Assembly (NCBI GenBank): GCA_022616395.1
Contig: JAKEEV010000921.1
Coordinates: 1 to 20,202, forward strand
Source of the DNA: Planctomycetia bacterium
GTDB lineage: Bacteria; Planctomycetota; Planctomycetia; Gemmatales; Gemmataceae
Length of the DNA stretch: 20,202 bases
Direction: 5' to 3'
Positions 13,897 to 20,202 of the stretch are shown one piece after another; positions within the stretch are counted from its first letter, which is position 1; every line of letters starts with the position of its first letter. A program made the position numbers and the translations under genes. The notes beneath the pieces were generated by a model. The model saw only the letters and a list, made by a program, of their open reading frames with translations, was not told the DNA's origin and did no database searches.

Positions 13897-15516
13897 TTAT
13901 GTGCGTCCTTCGTCATTCACCGAGCACATCAGCGGTTCGATGGGACGTTCATAGGTGCGGCCTGTGTCTCCGTTGGCGTTGTTGCGCAGAGATAGTTGGT
14001 ACATCTGTTCGCCAGCGGGAGTTGGGTAGTTGCCGGTGACACACGCGCGGCACAGTCCCGAGGCTGGCAAGTCGATGCACCGGGCGACCGCGTCCACTGG
14101 CAGGTAGAAGAGCGAGTCCGCGCCGAGTACCTTCGCCATCGCGTCCTGCTCTTCGACTGTTGGAACCTTCCCGGCCATGAACTTCGGGGCGAATAGCTCG
14201 CGCACGGTACTCATGTCGATGCCGTAGAAACACGGCGCGATGATCGGCGGGCACGCGACGCGCACATGGATCTCTTTCGCGCCGCCTTGCTCGCGGAGGT
14301 GCTTCAAGAGACTTTGCAGAGTCGTACTGCGGACGATGGAATCCTCGACGAGCAGCACCTTTTTGCCCTGAAGCACTTCGGGGAGCGGTGTGAACTTCAG
14401 CCGGACCTTGTCGACGCGGTTGCCTCCCTCGATGAACGTGCGGCCGATGTAGCGGTTGCGGATGAGTCCTTCCACAGAGGGAATGCCAAGTGCGAAGGCC
14501 ATCGCATCCGCCGCGGCCTTGCCGGTGTCGGGCACCGGCACCACGACGGTATCCGATGGATCGAGCGGCACGCGGCCGAGCGCTCGTTCCTGCTTCGCGA
14601 GTTCCTGACCGAGTCGCGCGCGGGTGAGATAGACGCTGCGCTCATCGAACGTGCTGGCGACGTTGGCGAAATACACCCACTCGAAGAAGCAGTGAGCCGT
14701 GCGCTTACTCTCCGCGAACCGGTGGATGCTCATCTCGCCGTTCTGAATCAGCACCATCTCGCCCGGCGCCAGCGACCGGATGTTCGACCGACGGAAGCCG
14801 AGGTTCTGAAGCGCAACGCTTTCGCTCGCGGCTCCGAACATTGGCCCATCCTGCGCGTAGACGAGCGGGCGAATGCCGAGCGGGTCGCGCAACACCACCA
14901 TGTCGCCTTCGGCATTCAAAAAGACGAGGTTGTAAGCTCCATCGAATTTCTCCGAGAGTCGGCGGAACACTTCCACCAAGTCCGGACGGCTATCGCTCCG
15001 AATCTCGTGAGCGATGTAGTGCATGATGACTTCCGTGTCGTTGTCGCGTGTGAGGTGGTAGCTGTGATTGGCGAGGAGTTGTTCGCGAAGATCGGCGAAG
15101 TTGGTGAGTTGACCGTTGAAGGCGAAGGCGAACCATTTCCATTTACACCCGTGCGGGCGCTCGAAGGGCTGAGCGTAACTGCGGGTCTGGCCTCCGCAGG
15201 TGGCGTAGCGCGTGTGGCCGATCGCCGCCCGGCCGGCGAAATCCTCCATGATTGAGGCGTATTTCGCCGGGTGGTTGATGCGGAACGCCTCGATAACCGT
15301 GCCGACTTCCTTGTACGTGTCCAGGAGCTTGTCGCGCTCGGGGTTGTACGTCGCCATGCCCGCGGCAAGCTGTCCGCGGTTCTGAAGGTCCAGGAGCATG
15401 CGCGGCATCAACCGAGACACTTGATCGGGTGCGCCGGTCCACACGGCCGATTTGTCGTCGTGGCCGGGCAGGTAGTACAACGTCGCCACGCCGCATTCAT
15501 GGTGCAACTCGTCCAT
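13897..15516 (-). CDS. purF: Amidophosphoribosyltransferase PurF, iron-sulfur type
   Basis: This is the first enzyme of de novo purine synthesis: it makes 5-phosphoribosylamine from PRPP and glutamine, in the cytoplasm. From the ATG at 15516 it is 539 residues, slightly longer than typical. The short leader HHECGV places the nucleophile Cys at residue 8, as in PurF proteins with a propeptide. The glutaminase half has GHTRYATCGG and FNGQLTN (oxyanion Asn-Gly). The transferase half has the PRPP loop VLLVEDSIVRSTT (about 387-399). Four Cys (276, 429, 489, 492; in HCFFEW, APCFYGID and GLCRACVTGNYP) match the [4Fe-4S] ligands of the Bacillus-type enzyme. A GTG at 15522 is an alternative start. Neighbours are not purine genes. 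Confidence 0.95.
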   Translation of the reverse strand: MDELHHECGVATLYYLPGHDDKSAVWTGAPDQVSRLMPRMLLDLQNRGQLAAGMATYNPERDKLLDTYKEVGTVIEAFRINHPAKYASIMEDFAGRAAIGHTRYATCGGQTRSYAQPFERPHGCKWKWFAFAFNGQLTNFADLREQLLANHSYHLTRDNDTEVIMHYIAHEIRSDSRPDLVEVFRRLSEKFDGAYNLVFLNAEGDMVVLRDPLGIRPLVYAQDGPMFGAASESVALQNLGFRRSNIRSLAPGEMVLIQNGEMSIHRFAESKRTAHCFFEWVYFANVASTFDERSVYLTRARLGQELAKQERALGRVPLDPSDTVVVPVPDTGKAAADAMAFALGIPSVEGLIRNRYIGRTFIEGGNRVDKVRLKFTPLPEVLQGKKVLLVEDSIVRSTTLQSLLKHLREQGGAKEIHVRVACPPIIAPCFYGIDMSTVRELFAPKFMAGKVPTVEEQDAMAKVLGADSLFYLPVDAVARCIDLPASGLCRACVTGNYPTPAGEQMYQLSLRNNANGDTGRTYERPIEPLMCSVNDEGRT

Positions 15517-15564
15517 GTCCACCGCCAGAGAGTATGGGTGCGAGTCTGAACCATCCCTCGTAGA

Positions 15565-15655
15565 GTTTCAGTCGGATTGGTGTGTAAATGGTGTTTTGGT
15601 GCCAAAGGCAGCTCAGACACGCACCAAACACCAGACACACCAATCCTCCTGAAAC
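15565..15655. promoter_or_regulatory. Long imperfect hairpin in the divergent purF upstream region
   Basis: Bases 15565-15602 and 15621-15655 are imperfect reverse complements with an 18-base loop. They share GTTTCAG, GGATTGGTGTGT and GGTGTTTTGGTGC-like segments. It lies 49 bases upstream of the purF ATG, in the 295-base gap shared with the divergent secreted gene, where a terminator for a neighbour is not needed. It could be a leader hairpin or an operator region for purF; it could also be one more TGGTGTN-unit repeat of no function. The rest of the gap shows no gene. Confidence 0.6.
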
Positions 15656-15811
15656 GGTACTAATCAGAATATAAATCCGTGAGGGTTTGGTGAACAATCG
15701 CAACTGCCTTCGAGTTCGTCGGAATGCCAGCCGAGTCCACCGCGCCCAACGGTCGCCCGGTTCGTATCGCGAAGTCCGCCTCCTCGACTCCACTAATATT
15801 GGAGGGATTCC

Positions 15812-16438
15812 ATGATCCGCGCGATTCTGCCGACAGCACTATTTGCCCTGTTTTCCTTCACTCTGGTCAGCGCCCAAGACAAGAAGGACAAGCCGAAGGC
15901 CGACCCGAAGGGCACTCCCCTGGAACTGTCAATCACGGGAAAAAAGACCAAATATACGCTCGATTTGGGCGGTTTGACGGCGGAGGAATTCAAAAAGAAA
16001 GTGGATGAAGCCGTGAAAGCCGGTCGGAAGCCAATGGCGGCCCCGACTGTGGATTTGAACGTCGAGATCAAGAACACATCCGACAAGCCGGTGCAAGTGT
16101 GGATCACCGGCGACCCAGTCGTGCTCACGCTCAACCTCAAGGGGAAGGGCGCGATCAACGTTAACCCACCGCTGGCGTTCACCGAAGAATTTCGCAGTCC
16201 GAAGGCGGTGGAGATCGCCGCGGGCAAGACGCACGTGATTCCGGTGAAGACGCTCGTGAGTGGATATCGCAGTTCGGCTCACTGGTCGTTCTGGACCGAA
16301 CCGGGCGAATACGAACTGATCGCGACGATGAAGACCGCCATGAAGCCCGCCCCAAAGGGAGCGAAGGAAGCACTCGACGGCTTCGGCACGGTCACGCTGA
16401 CGAGTGCGCCGCTGAAGCTCACGGTGGAGAAGAAGTGA
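15812..16438 (+). CDS. Small secreted protein of unknown function
   Basis: The 208-residue product starts MIRAILPTALFALFSFTLVSA, a signal peptide with cleavage before QDKK. A Lys-rich stretch follows, then a mostly beta-strand-like region with VDLNVEIKNTSDKPVQVWITGDP (about 81-102), GKGAINVNPPLAF and GKTHVIPVKTLVSGYRSS, then WSFWTEPGEYELIATMKTAM, all suggesting an immunoglobulin-like or similar beta fold; I do not recognise a family. GGAGG (15801-15805) lies 6 bases before the ATG, giving a strong start. It is divergent from purF and followed by a terminator-like hairpin and then the uup-type gene on the same strand. Confidence 0.85.
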   Translation: MIRAILPTALFALFSFTLVSAQDKKDKPKADPKGTPLELSITGKKTKYTLDLGGLTAEEFKKKVDEAVKAGRKPMAAPTVDLNVEIKNTSDKPVQVWITGDPVVLTLNLKGKGAINVNPPLAFTEEFRSPKAVEIAAGKTHVIPVKTLVSGYRSSAHWSFWTEPGEYELIATMKTAMKPAPKGAKEALDGFGTVTLTSAPLKLTVEKK

Positions 16439-16447
16439 GATCGAAGA

Positions 16448-16508
16448 CCTAACCCCCAACCCCTTCCCTAAGAGGGAAGAGGCAGCGAGCGAAGCGAGCG
16501 GGGTTAGG
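16448..16508 (+). terminator. Terminator-like hairpin after the secreted gene
   Basis: Outer arms CCTAACCCC (16448-16456) and GGGGTTAGG (16500-16508) enclose a tight inner hairpin CTTCCCT-AAG-AGGGAAG (16463-16479). It lies 10 bases after the stop at 16438. There is no long T-run, so it may be a repeat (CCTAACCCCC-type) that also stops transcription. Confidence 0.55.
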
Positions 16509-16565
16509 TTCCCCCCATTCACATCTCTGCCCGGAGCGCGTAAAATTCCTCTCTCGTGGTTCGTG

Positions 16566-16600
16566 ATTCCGCATTCCGCATTCCGAGTTCCGCATTTCAC
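16566..16600. repeat. Tandem ATTCCGC 7-bp units abutting the uup start codon
   Basis: Five 7-base units run without gaps up to the ATG at 16601: ATTCCGC, ATTCCGC, ATTCCGA, GTTCCGC, ATTTCAC. The same unit builds the hairpin at 13784-13894, but here only one arm is present. The run takes the place where a ribosome site would be, and no clear GGAG is seen before this gene. Confidence 0.75.
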
Positions 16601-18523
16601 ATGCTGTTGCTCTCCTGCATCAACCTGTCTCGCGGATATGACGCGACTCCGCTCTTCGAGGGCGTGGAGTTCGAGGTTCACACGGGCGAGCGCATTGGCC
16701 TTGTTGGGCCAAATGGAGCCGGCAAGACGACGCTCTTGCGCATCCTCGCGGAAGAAGACGAGCCGGATTCGGGGAAGGTGCAGTATCACGCGGGCGCCCG
16801 GCACGGGTTACTTCAACAGGTCGCGGAGTTCCCCGCGGGGCGAACGCTCTTTGAAGAAGCGAAAAGCGCGTTCGATGAATTGCTCGCGACTCAACGCGAT
16901 TTCGAGCACGCTGCGGAGGAACTCGCGGCCTGCACGGATGAATCGCAACACAAGCAACTCAGCGCGAAGTTTGACCGACTCAGCGAATTACTTCGCCATC
17001 ACGATGCGTTTGAACTCGATCACAAGGTCGAGAATGTGCTTTCCGGGCTTGGGTTCGCCGAAGCAGACTTTACACGAGACGCGAACACGTTCTCCGGCGG
17101 TCAACAGCGGCGGTTGTTGCTCGCGAAACTCTTGCTTTCCGCGCCGGACGTGATGTTGCTCGATGAACCGAGCAACCACCTCGACATCGACACAACGCGC
17201 TGGCTCGAAAACTACCTCGCCCAGCAGCCGGAAGGAATGCTCATTGTCAGCCACGACCGCTACTTCCTCGACAAGGTCACGAACAAGACCTTCGAGCTAC
17301 ATCAGCGGAAGATCACGAGCTATCCGGGCAACTTCAAACAGTATGTGCGACTTCGTGATGAGCGCTATGAGCGGCAACTGAAGGAATACGAATCGCAGCG
17401 CGAGTACATCGAGAAGCAGGAAGAGTACATTCGCCGGGTGCATTACGGCCAACTCGCGAAGCAAGCGCAATCACGTGCGAAGACGTTGGAGAAGATTGAA
17501 CGCCTGGAGAAGCCCACGAAGGTAAGCGGACCGAACATCAGCTTCAGCGAAGTGACGCGCTCGGGCGACATCATCTTTCATGTCGAGGATTTGACGAAGC
17601 GCTACGGCGACACGGTGCTTTTCGAGAACCTGAGCTTCGATCTTCCTCGTGGGAAGCGCCTCGGCATCATGGGGCCGAACGGTTGCGGCAAGACGACGCT
17701 CTTGCGCATCCTGTTAGGCGAAGAAGAACCGACGAGCGGACTCGTACAACGCGGGCATCTGGTGTTTCCCGGCTACATCGATCAACATCTGGCGATTGTT
17801 GATCCTGAAAAGAACGTGATGCGGGCGGTGTGGCCGGACGATGACCCGGCCTACACCGAACAGAAGATGCGAGACCTGCTCGGTAGCTTTGGTCTTCACG
17901 GTGAACTCGTTGAACAGCCCGTGAAGCAACTCTCCGGCGGCGAACGGTCACGCGCGGCTCTTGCGAAGTTGACAGTGAACGGCGCGAACCTGCTCATTCT
18001 CGATGAGCCGACGAACCACCTCGACATCTGGGCGTGCGATTCGCTCGAACAAGCCCTCAAGGACTATGAAGGCACCTGCATCGTGGTCAGCCACGACCGC
18101 TACTTCCTCAATCGAGTCGCGGACTTGCTCATCGTGTTCGCAGACGGCACGACGGAAGTGGTGTACGGCAACTACGACACTTACGAGCTTCTTCGCGCTT
18201 CACGCGAGGAAGCGAAGGCGAGCGGGAAGGCGAGCGGGGGACGTCAGGCCCCTGATAACTCCATCAGGGGGCTTACGTCCCCCGCTCGCCAAGAAAAGGC
18301 AAAGCGCAAGCGGAAGTTTCCTTACCGCAAGGTGCCGGACATCGAGGCGGACATCGCGACGACCGAGAAGAAGGTCGCGGACCTGGAGACATCGCTTCAG
18401 ACGCCCGAAGTCTACCGAGACGCAACCCGCGTTCGCGACACGATGGCCGAACTGGAGAAGACGAAAGACGCGCTCGCTCGACTGTACCAGCACTGGGAAG
18501 AGGCGGTAGAATTGAACGGCTGA
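16601..18523 (+). CDS. uup: ABC-F family ATPase, Uup type
   Basis: Soluble protein of 640 residues with two ABC domains and no membrane segments, typical of ABC-F proteins that act on the ribosome; the C-terminal coiled coil is of the Uup kind. First ABC: Walker A GPNGAGKTT (36-44), signature FSGGQ (164-168), LLDEPSNHLD (186-195). A helical linker (about 245-305, rich in Glu, Lys, Arg) joins it to the second ABC: GPNGCGKTT (358-366), LSGGE (444-448), ILDEPTNHLD (466-475). The C-terminal domain (about 573-640) starts KFPYRKVPDIEADI. Residues 543-564, just before it, come from an in-frame palindrome. The ATG at 16601 starts at the usual position for the family; a GTG at 16556 would add translated tandem repeats. 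No ribosome site is seen, as the repeat run stands there. Confidence 0.93.
   Translation: MLLLSCINLSRGYDATPLFEGVEFEVHTGERIGLVGPNGAGKTTLLRILAEEDEPDSGKVQYHAGARHGLLQQVAEFPAGRTLFEEAKSAFDELLATQRDFEHAAEELAACTDESQHKQLSAKFDRLSELLRHHDAFELDHKVENVLSGLGFAEADFTRDANTFSGGQQRRLLLAKLLLSAPDVMLLDEPSNHLDIDTTRWLENYLAQQPEGMLIVSHDRYFLDKVTNKTFELHQRKITSYPGNFKQYVRLRDERYERQLKEYESQREYIEKQEEYIRRVHYGQLAKQAQSRAKTLEKIERLEKPTKVSGPNISFSEVTRSGDIIFHVEDLTKRYGDTVLFENLSFDLPRGKRLGIMGPNGCGKTTLLRILLGEEEPTSGLVQRGHLVFPGYIDQHLAIVDPEKNVMRAVWPDDDPAYTEQKMRDLLGSFGLHGELVEQPVKQLSGGERSRAALAKLTVNGANLLILDEPTNHLDIWACDSLEQALKDYEGTCIVVSHDRYFLNRVADLLIVFADGTTEVVYGNYDTYELLRASREEAKASGKASGGRQAPDNSIRGLTSPARQEKAKRKRKFPYRKVPDIEADIATTEKKVADLETSLQTPEVYRDATRVRDTMAELEKTKDALARLYQHWEEAVELNG
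18229..18290 (+). repeat. Palindrome inserted in frame inside the uup coding sequence
   Basis: Arms 18229-18256 and 18263-18290 are reverse complements at 26 of 28 positions around a 6-base loop. The reading frame stays open through it and encodes about 21 residues (including GGRQAPDNSIRGLTSPAR) in the linker between the second ABC domain and the C-terminal coiled coil. It is preceded by a tandem 12-base duplication, AAGGCGAGCGGG (18215-18226 and 18227-18238), the second copy of which overlaps the left arm. Confidence 0.85.
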
Positions 18524-18606
18524 GACCGGTTTGTCGCCACCGTGTTTGCATCTCCCCTGCCCTGTCGGGATAATCTCACTCATCCCACTCCCGACGGAGT
18601 TCTCAC

Positions 18607-19707
18607 ATGTCCGCGCTGAATCAAGCCGTTGAGCGGTTTCTGCAAGTAATCGACACGCACCGGAATCTTCAGGATTTGCAACAAGGTATGTCGGGGCTTC
18701 ACCCGGAGATTCCCAAAGCCACTCGCGAGGAACTGAACTCCGCTCTGCGCGCATTTGTGCCAGTCATCCAGACGCACGACATCGTTCCGGTCGGCGTGGT
18801 GGTCATTACCTGCGGAGCGATGCTCGAATCTGGCGGTGATCCAGACATCTGCGGCCCTGCAATTCTCGACCGGCTCCCGAACTTCCTTCGCGACCTCACT
18901 GGGTTCTACGATGCGGTTCGCGAACGCGCGAACCCGGACGAGGAGATCACGGAAGCGGTGATCGACCGTCACATGGATGACATCTTTCAGACCAACCGCG
19001 ATCTGGCCTGCGCGTTCATCGCGGAGCAGTGGTTCAGTTTGGGAACCATCGCGCACCTGTCGCAGTCGAAGGAACTGCGCGCAATCACCCGGTCGCGCGC
19101 CGAATTGCTCCAGTTGGCCGAAGAAGTTATCGCCGCGGCCGGACATGGCAACTTCCTCACCGATATCCTTCGCGTGCTCGACGATGAGCGCCTCATTGTG
19201 CTGCATCCGGGCGAGCAGAAGGGTTATGAGGTTCGCATTAGCGGAATCGCGGACAACTTCCAGCTTCACACACTGTTGGCCGATGCTCTGATTGGCGAGC
19301 CGGGTGCTGGCTGGCTGATGGGAACGAAGCCCGACCCTGCTGTGGTCGCACAAGCACGCGATGGAGAGATCAACGAGCGGCTCATCGCCACTGGCCCGTT
19401 CAATCTGTGGAACTGGACCGGCCTCCAGCCCGACGGCGCGCTTCCGAGTATGCGTTTGGGAGTGGATACCATTCGTGGAACTCCCGATTGGATTTGGAAT
19501 GAAGGCAATCCCGGAGACATCCTTCCATTCGAGGGCGTTCGCGTGGTGCTGATCGGCCCTCCTCCGTATTCGAGAAGCTGGAACGCCTGTCGGCGCTTCC
19601 CGAGCATGGCCGGCTCGCTTACGGTCGAACAGATTCTCGCTCCGGATGTTGTTCGCGGCTGGCTTGCCCGCATTTCCTCAACCCCGCGAGCTGTTTCCGA
19701 GGCGTGA
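18607..19707 (+). CDS. Unrecognised 366-residue soluble protein
   Basis: The product has no signal peptide or membrane segment. GGAG (18596-18599) stands 7 bases before the ATG and supports the start. The N-terminal half (about 1-190) is mainly helical, with LNQAVERFLQVIDTHRNLQDLQ, then GVVVITCGAMLESGGDPDICGPAI and ACAFIAEQWFSLGTIAHLSQSKELR. The C-terminal half has GYEVRISGIADNFQLHTLL, NLWNWTGLQPDG and the closing GVRVVLIGPPPYSRSWNACRRFPSM. I recognise no family and assign no function. The gene lies 83 bases after the Uup-type ATPase on the same strand, with its own ribosome site, so it could share its transcript. Base usage looks like its neighbours. Confidence 0.82.
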   Translation: MSALNQAVERFLQVIDTHRNLQDLQQGMSGLHPEIPKATREELNSALRAFVPVIQTHDIVPVGVVVITCGAMLESGGDPDICGPAILDRLPNFLRDLTGFYDAVRERANPDEEITEAVIDRHMDDIFQTNRDLACAFIAEQWFSLGTIAHLSQSKELRAITRSRAELLQLAEEVIAAAGHGNFLTDILRVLDDERLIVLHPGEQKGYEVRISGIADNFQLHTLLADALIGEPGAGWLMGTKPDPAVVAQARDGEINERLIATGPFNLWNWTGLQPDGALPSMRLGVDTIRGTPDWIWNEGNPGDILPFEGVRVVLIGPPPYSRSWNACRRFPSMAGSLTVEQILAPDVVRGWLARISSTPRAVSEA

Positions 19708-19798
19708 TACCAGATTGGGTTGATTGGTTTTTGTGGTGGGTCAGAGCGGGGGAATCAGTGATCGTGCGTGTGAGGGCGCCGGCTGCCTGCCCCGACTT

Positions 19799-19840
19799 GG
19801 GGTGGCGTTCCCCTCCCCCCGCCACCCCCCTGTTTTCTTC
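19799..19840 (+). terminator. Possible terminator after the 366-residue gene
   Basis: GGGGTGGCG (19799-19807) pairs exactly with CGCCACCCC (19820-19828) around a 12-base loop; a T-containing stretch (TGTTTTCTT) follows within about 10 bases. Position downstream of the gene ending at 19707 fits a factor-independent terminator, though C-runs separate stem and T-run. Confidence 0.45.
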
Positions 19841-19890
19841 CCCCTCGCTTTGGCCCATGTTTCGTGGGGTTTGCTGCGTCCCGATTCGGG

Positions 19891-19953
19891 CCAGGTGGCC
19901 TTTATGTCGAGCATTTGCTGCATTTTGTAGGGTTTAGAAAGGCCACCCCCTGG
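19891..19953. repeat. Inverted repeat CCAGGTGGCCTTT / AAAGGCCACC...CTGG
   Basis: Bases 19891-19903 and 19938-19953 form imperfectly matching arms (GGTGGCCTTT pairs exactly with AAAGGCCACC) around a 34-base loop. It is another palindrome in noncoding DNA; no function can be read from it. Confidence 0.6.
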
Positions 19954-20079
19954 CCCCGACGCCTGGCGCTTCCCTGGCGCTTGGCCGGGTGGCTACCGGC
20001 GCGCAGGATAGTCGGTCCGGCGTGCCGGTTCCTTCTACCCCCATTCTGCGTGATTACTGTACAAAAGTCAAGTATCTAA

Positions 20080-20202
20080 TCGGATTTTGCGTTCCCGGCG
20101 GCCTCCCCAAGCGAGACGCTTTCCCGAACATTTGGTTATGTGAGGGACAGCGTCGAGCGGGACGAGCAGGCGGCGGCTGGCTTTGACTTTTGGTTAAGGC
20201 GA
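20080..20202 (+). CDS. Possible start of a further gene, cut by window end
   Basis: After a TAA at 20077-20079 a frame stays open to the last base. A GTG at 20140 would give VRDSVERDEQAAAGFDFWLR, whose composition looks protein-like, but there is no clear ribosome site and only about 21 codons are visible. An AT-richer patch just upstream (20050-20088) could be a promoter. Treat as a hint only. Confidence 0.2.

Larger units (their letters stand above)
19708..20202. other. Gene-poor end of window with hairpins
   Basis: No convincing complete gene is seen in 495 bases. The stretch begins with G/T-rich sequence, then C-rich runs (about 19806-19850), hairpins at 19799-19828 and 19891-19953, a near-tandem TGGCGCTT pair (about 19963-19982), an AT-richer patch (20050-20088) that could hold a promoter, and a possible gene start near the end. 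The short overlapping frames have no recognisable protein content. Confidence 0.6.

Noticed and set aside
13773..13916. N-terminal extension of the DUF6065-like gene
   Set aside because: It would translate the tandem heptamer hairpin and overlap the end of purF; the ATG at 13772 gives a family-like start.
14266..15255. Plus-strand open frame of 329 codons opposite purF
   Set aside because: Fully antisense to a clear PurF with all catalytic and Fe-S residues; composition is typical of a shadow frame.
18580..19353. Minus-strand open frame of 257 codons opposite the 366-residue gene
   Set aside because: The plus-strand gene has a clear ribosome site and better composition; this frame has none.
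1..20202. tRNA, rRNA or transposase genes
   Set aside because: No cloverleaf-like segment, rRNA motif or transposase-like protein was recognised on either strand by reading; a dedicated tRNA or IS search was not possible.

Overview
The window looks like chromosomal DNA of a planctomycete of the Gemmataceae type (Gemmata and relatives). I base this on the moderately GC-rich composition, an N-terminal zinc-ribbon Ser/Thr kinase with RDD membrane segments, an Uma2-family nuclease, a C-terminal signature (HCR...GCWVVDLVLGKE) that I recognise from large Gemmata paralogue families, small secreted proteins with Gemmata-like signal peptides, and palindromic repeats in nearly every intergenic gap. No rRNA, tRNA, transposase, integrase or phage gene was seen. 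The placement is inference from memory, not from a search.

Left part (1-4047, all genes on the minus strand): the 5' end of a secreted protein gene running off the window; a gene-poor stretch of about 360 bases with a palindrome and two degenerate CRISPR-like repeats; a thymidylate synthase gene (thyX) split by a 356-residue intein with a LAGLIDADG endonuclease; a DUF1444/YtpQ-like protein; and a UspA protein. Middle left (4208-8773): a secreted N-acyl-D-amino-acid deacylase on the plus strand converges on a pair of tandem paralogous secreted proteins on the minus strand, one of which has gained a PDZ domain, followed by an Uma2-family nuclease gene.

Middle (8774-13019): a leftover C-terminal fragment of a Gemmata-type family gene, a multi-hairpin repeat, an intact member of the same family, and a divergent large membrane Ser/Thr kinase (about 1024 residues: zinc ribbon, kinase, RDD, degenerate second kinase-like domain, second RDD-like membrane domain). 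Right part (13020-20202): a DUF6065-like gene and purF on the minus strand, then on the plus strand a small secreted protein, a Uup-type ABC-F ATPase whose coding sequence holds an in-frame palindrome, and an unrecognised 366-residue protein. The last 495 bases are gene-poor, with hairpins and perhaps the first codons of another gene.

The genes do not form one pathway: two nucleotide-metabolism enzymes (ThyX, PurF), a translation-type ATPase, a stress protein, an envelope hydrolase, a signalling kinase and family-specific proteins sit side by side. The unusual content is the selfish or repetitive DNA: the intein, several palindrome families (one pair with four identical arms), hairpins built from tandem 7-bp units at gene ends, a palindrome inside a reading frame, and a possible CRISPR remnant.
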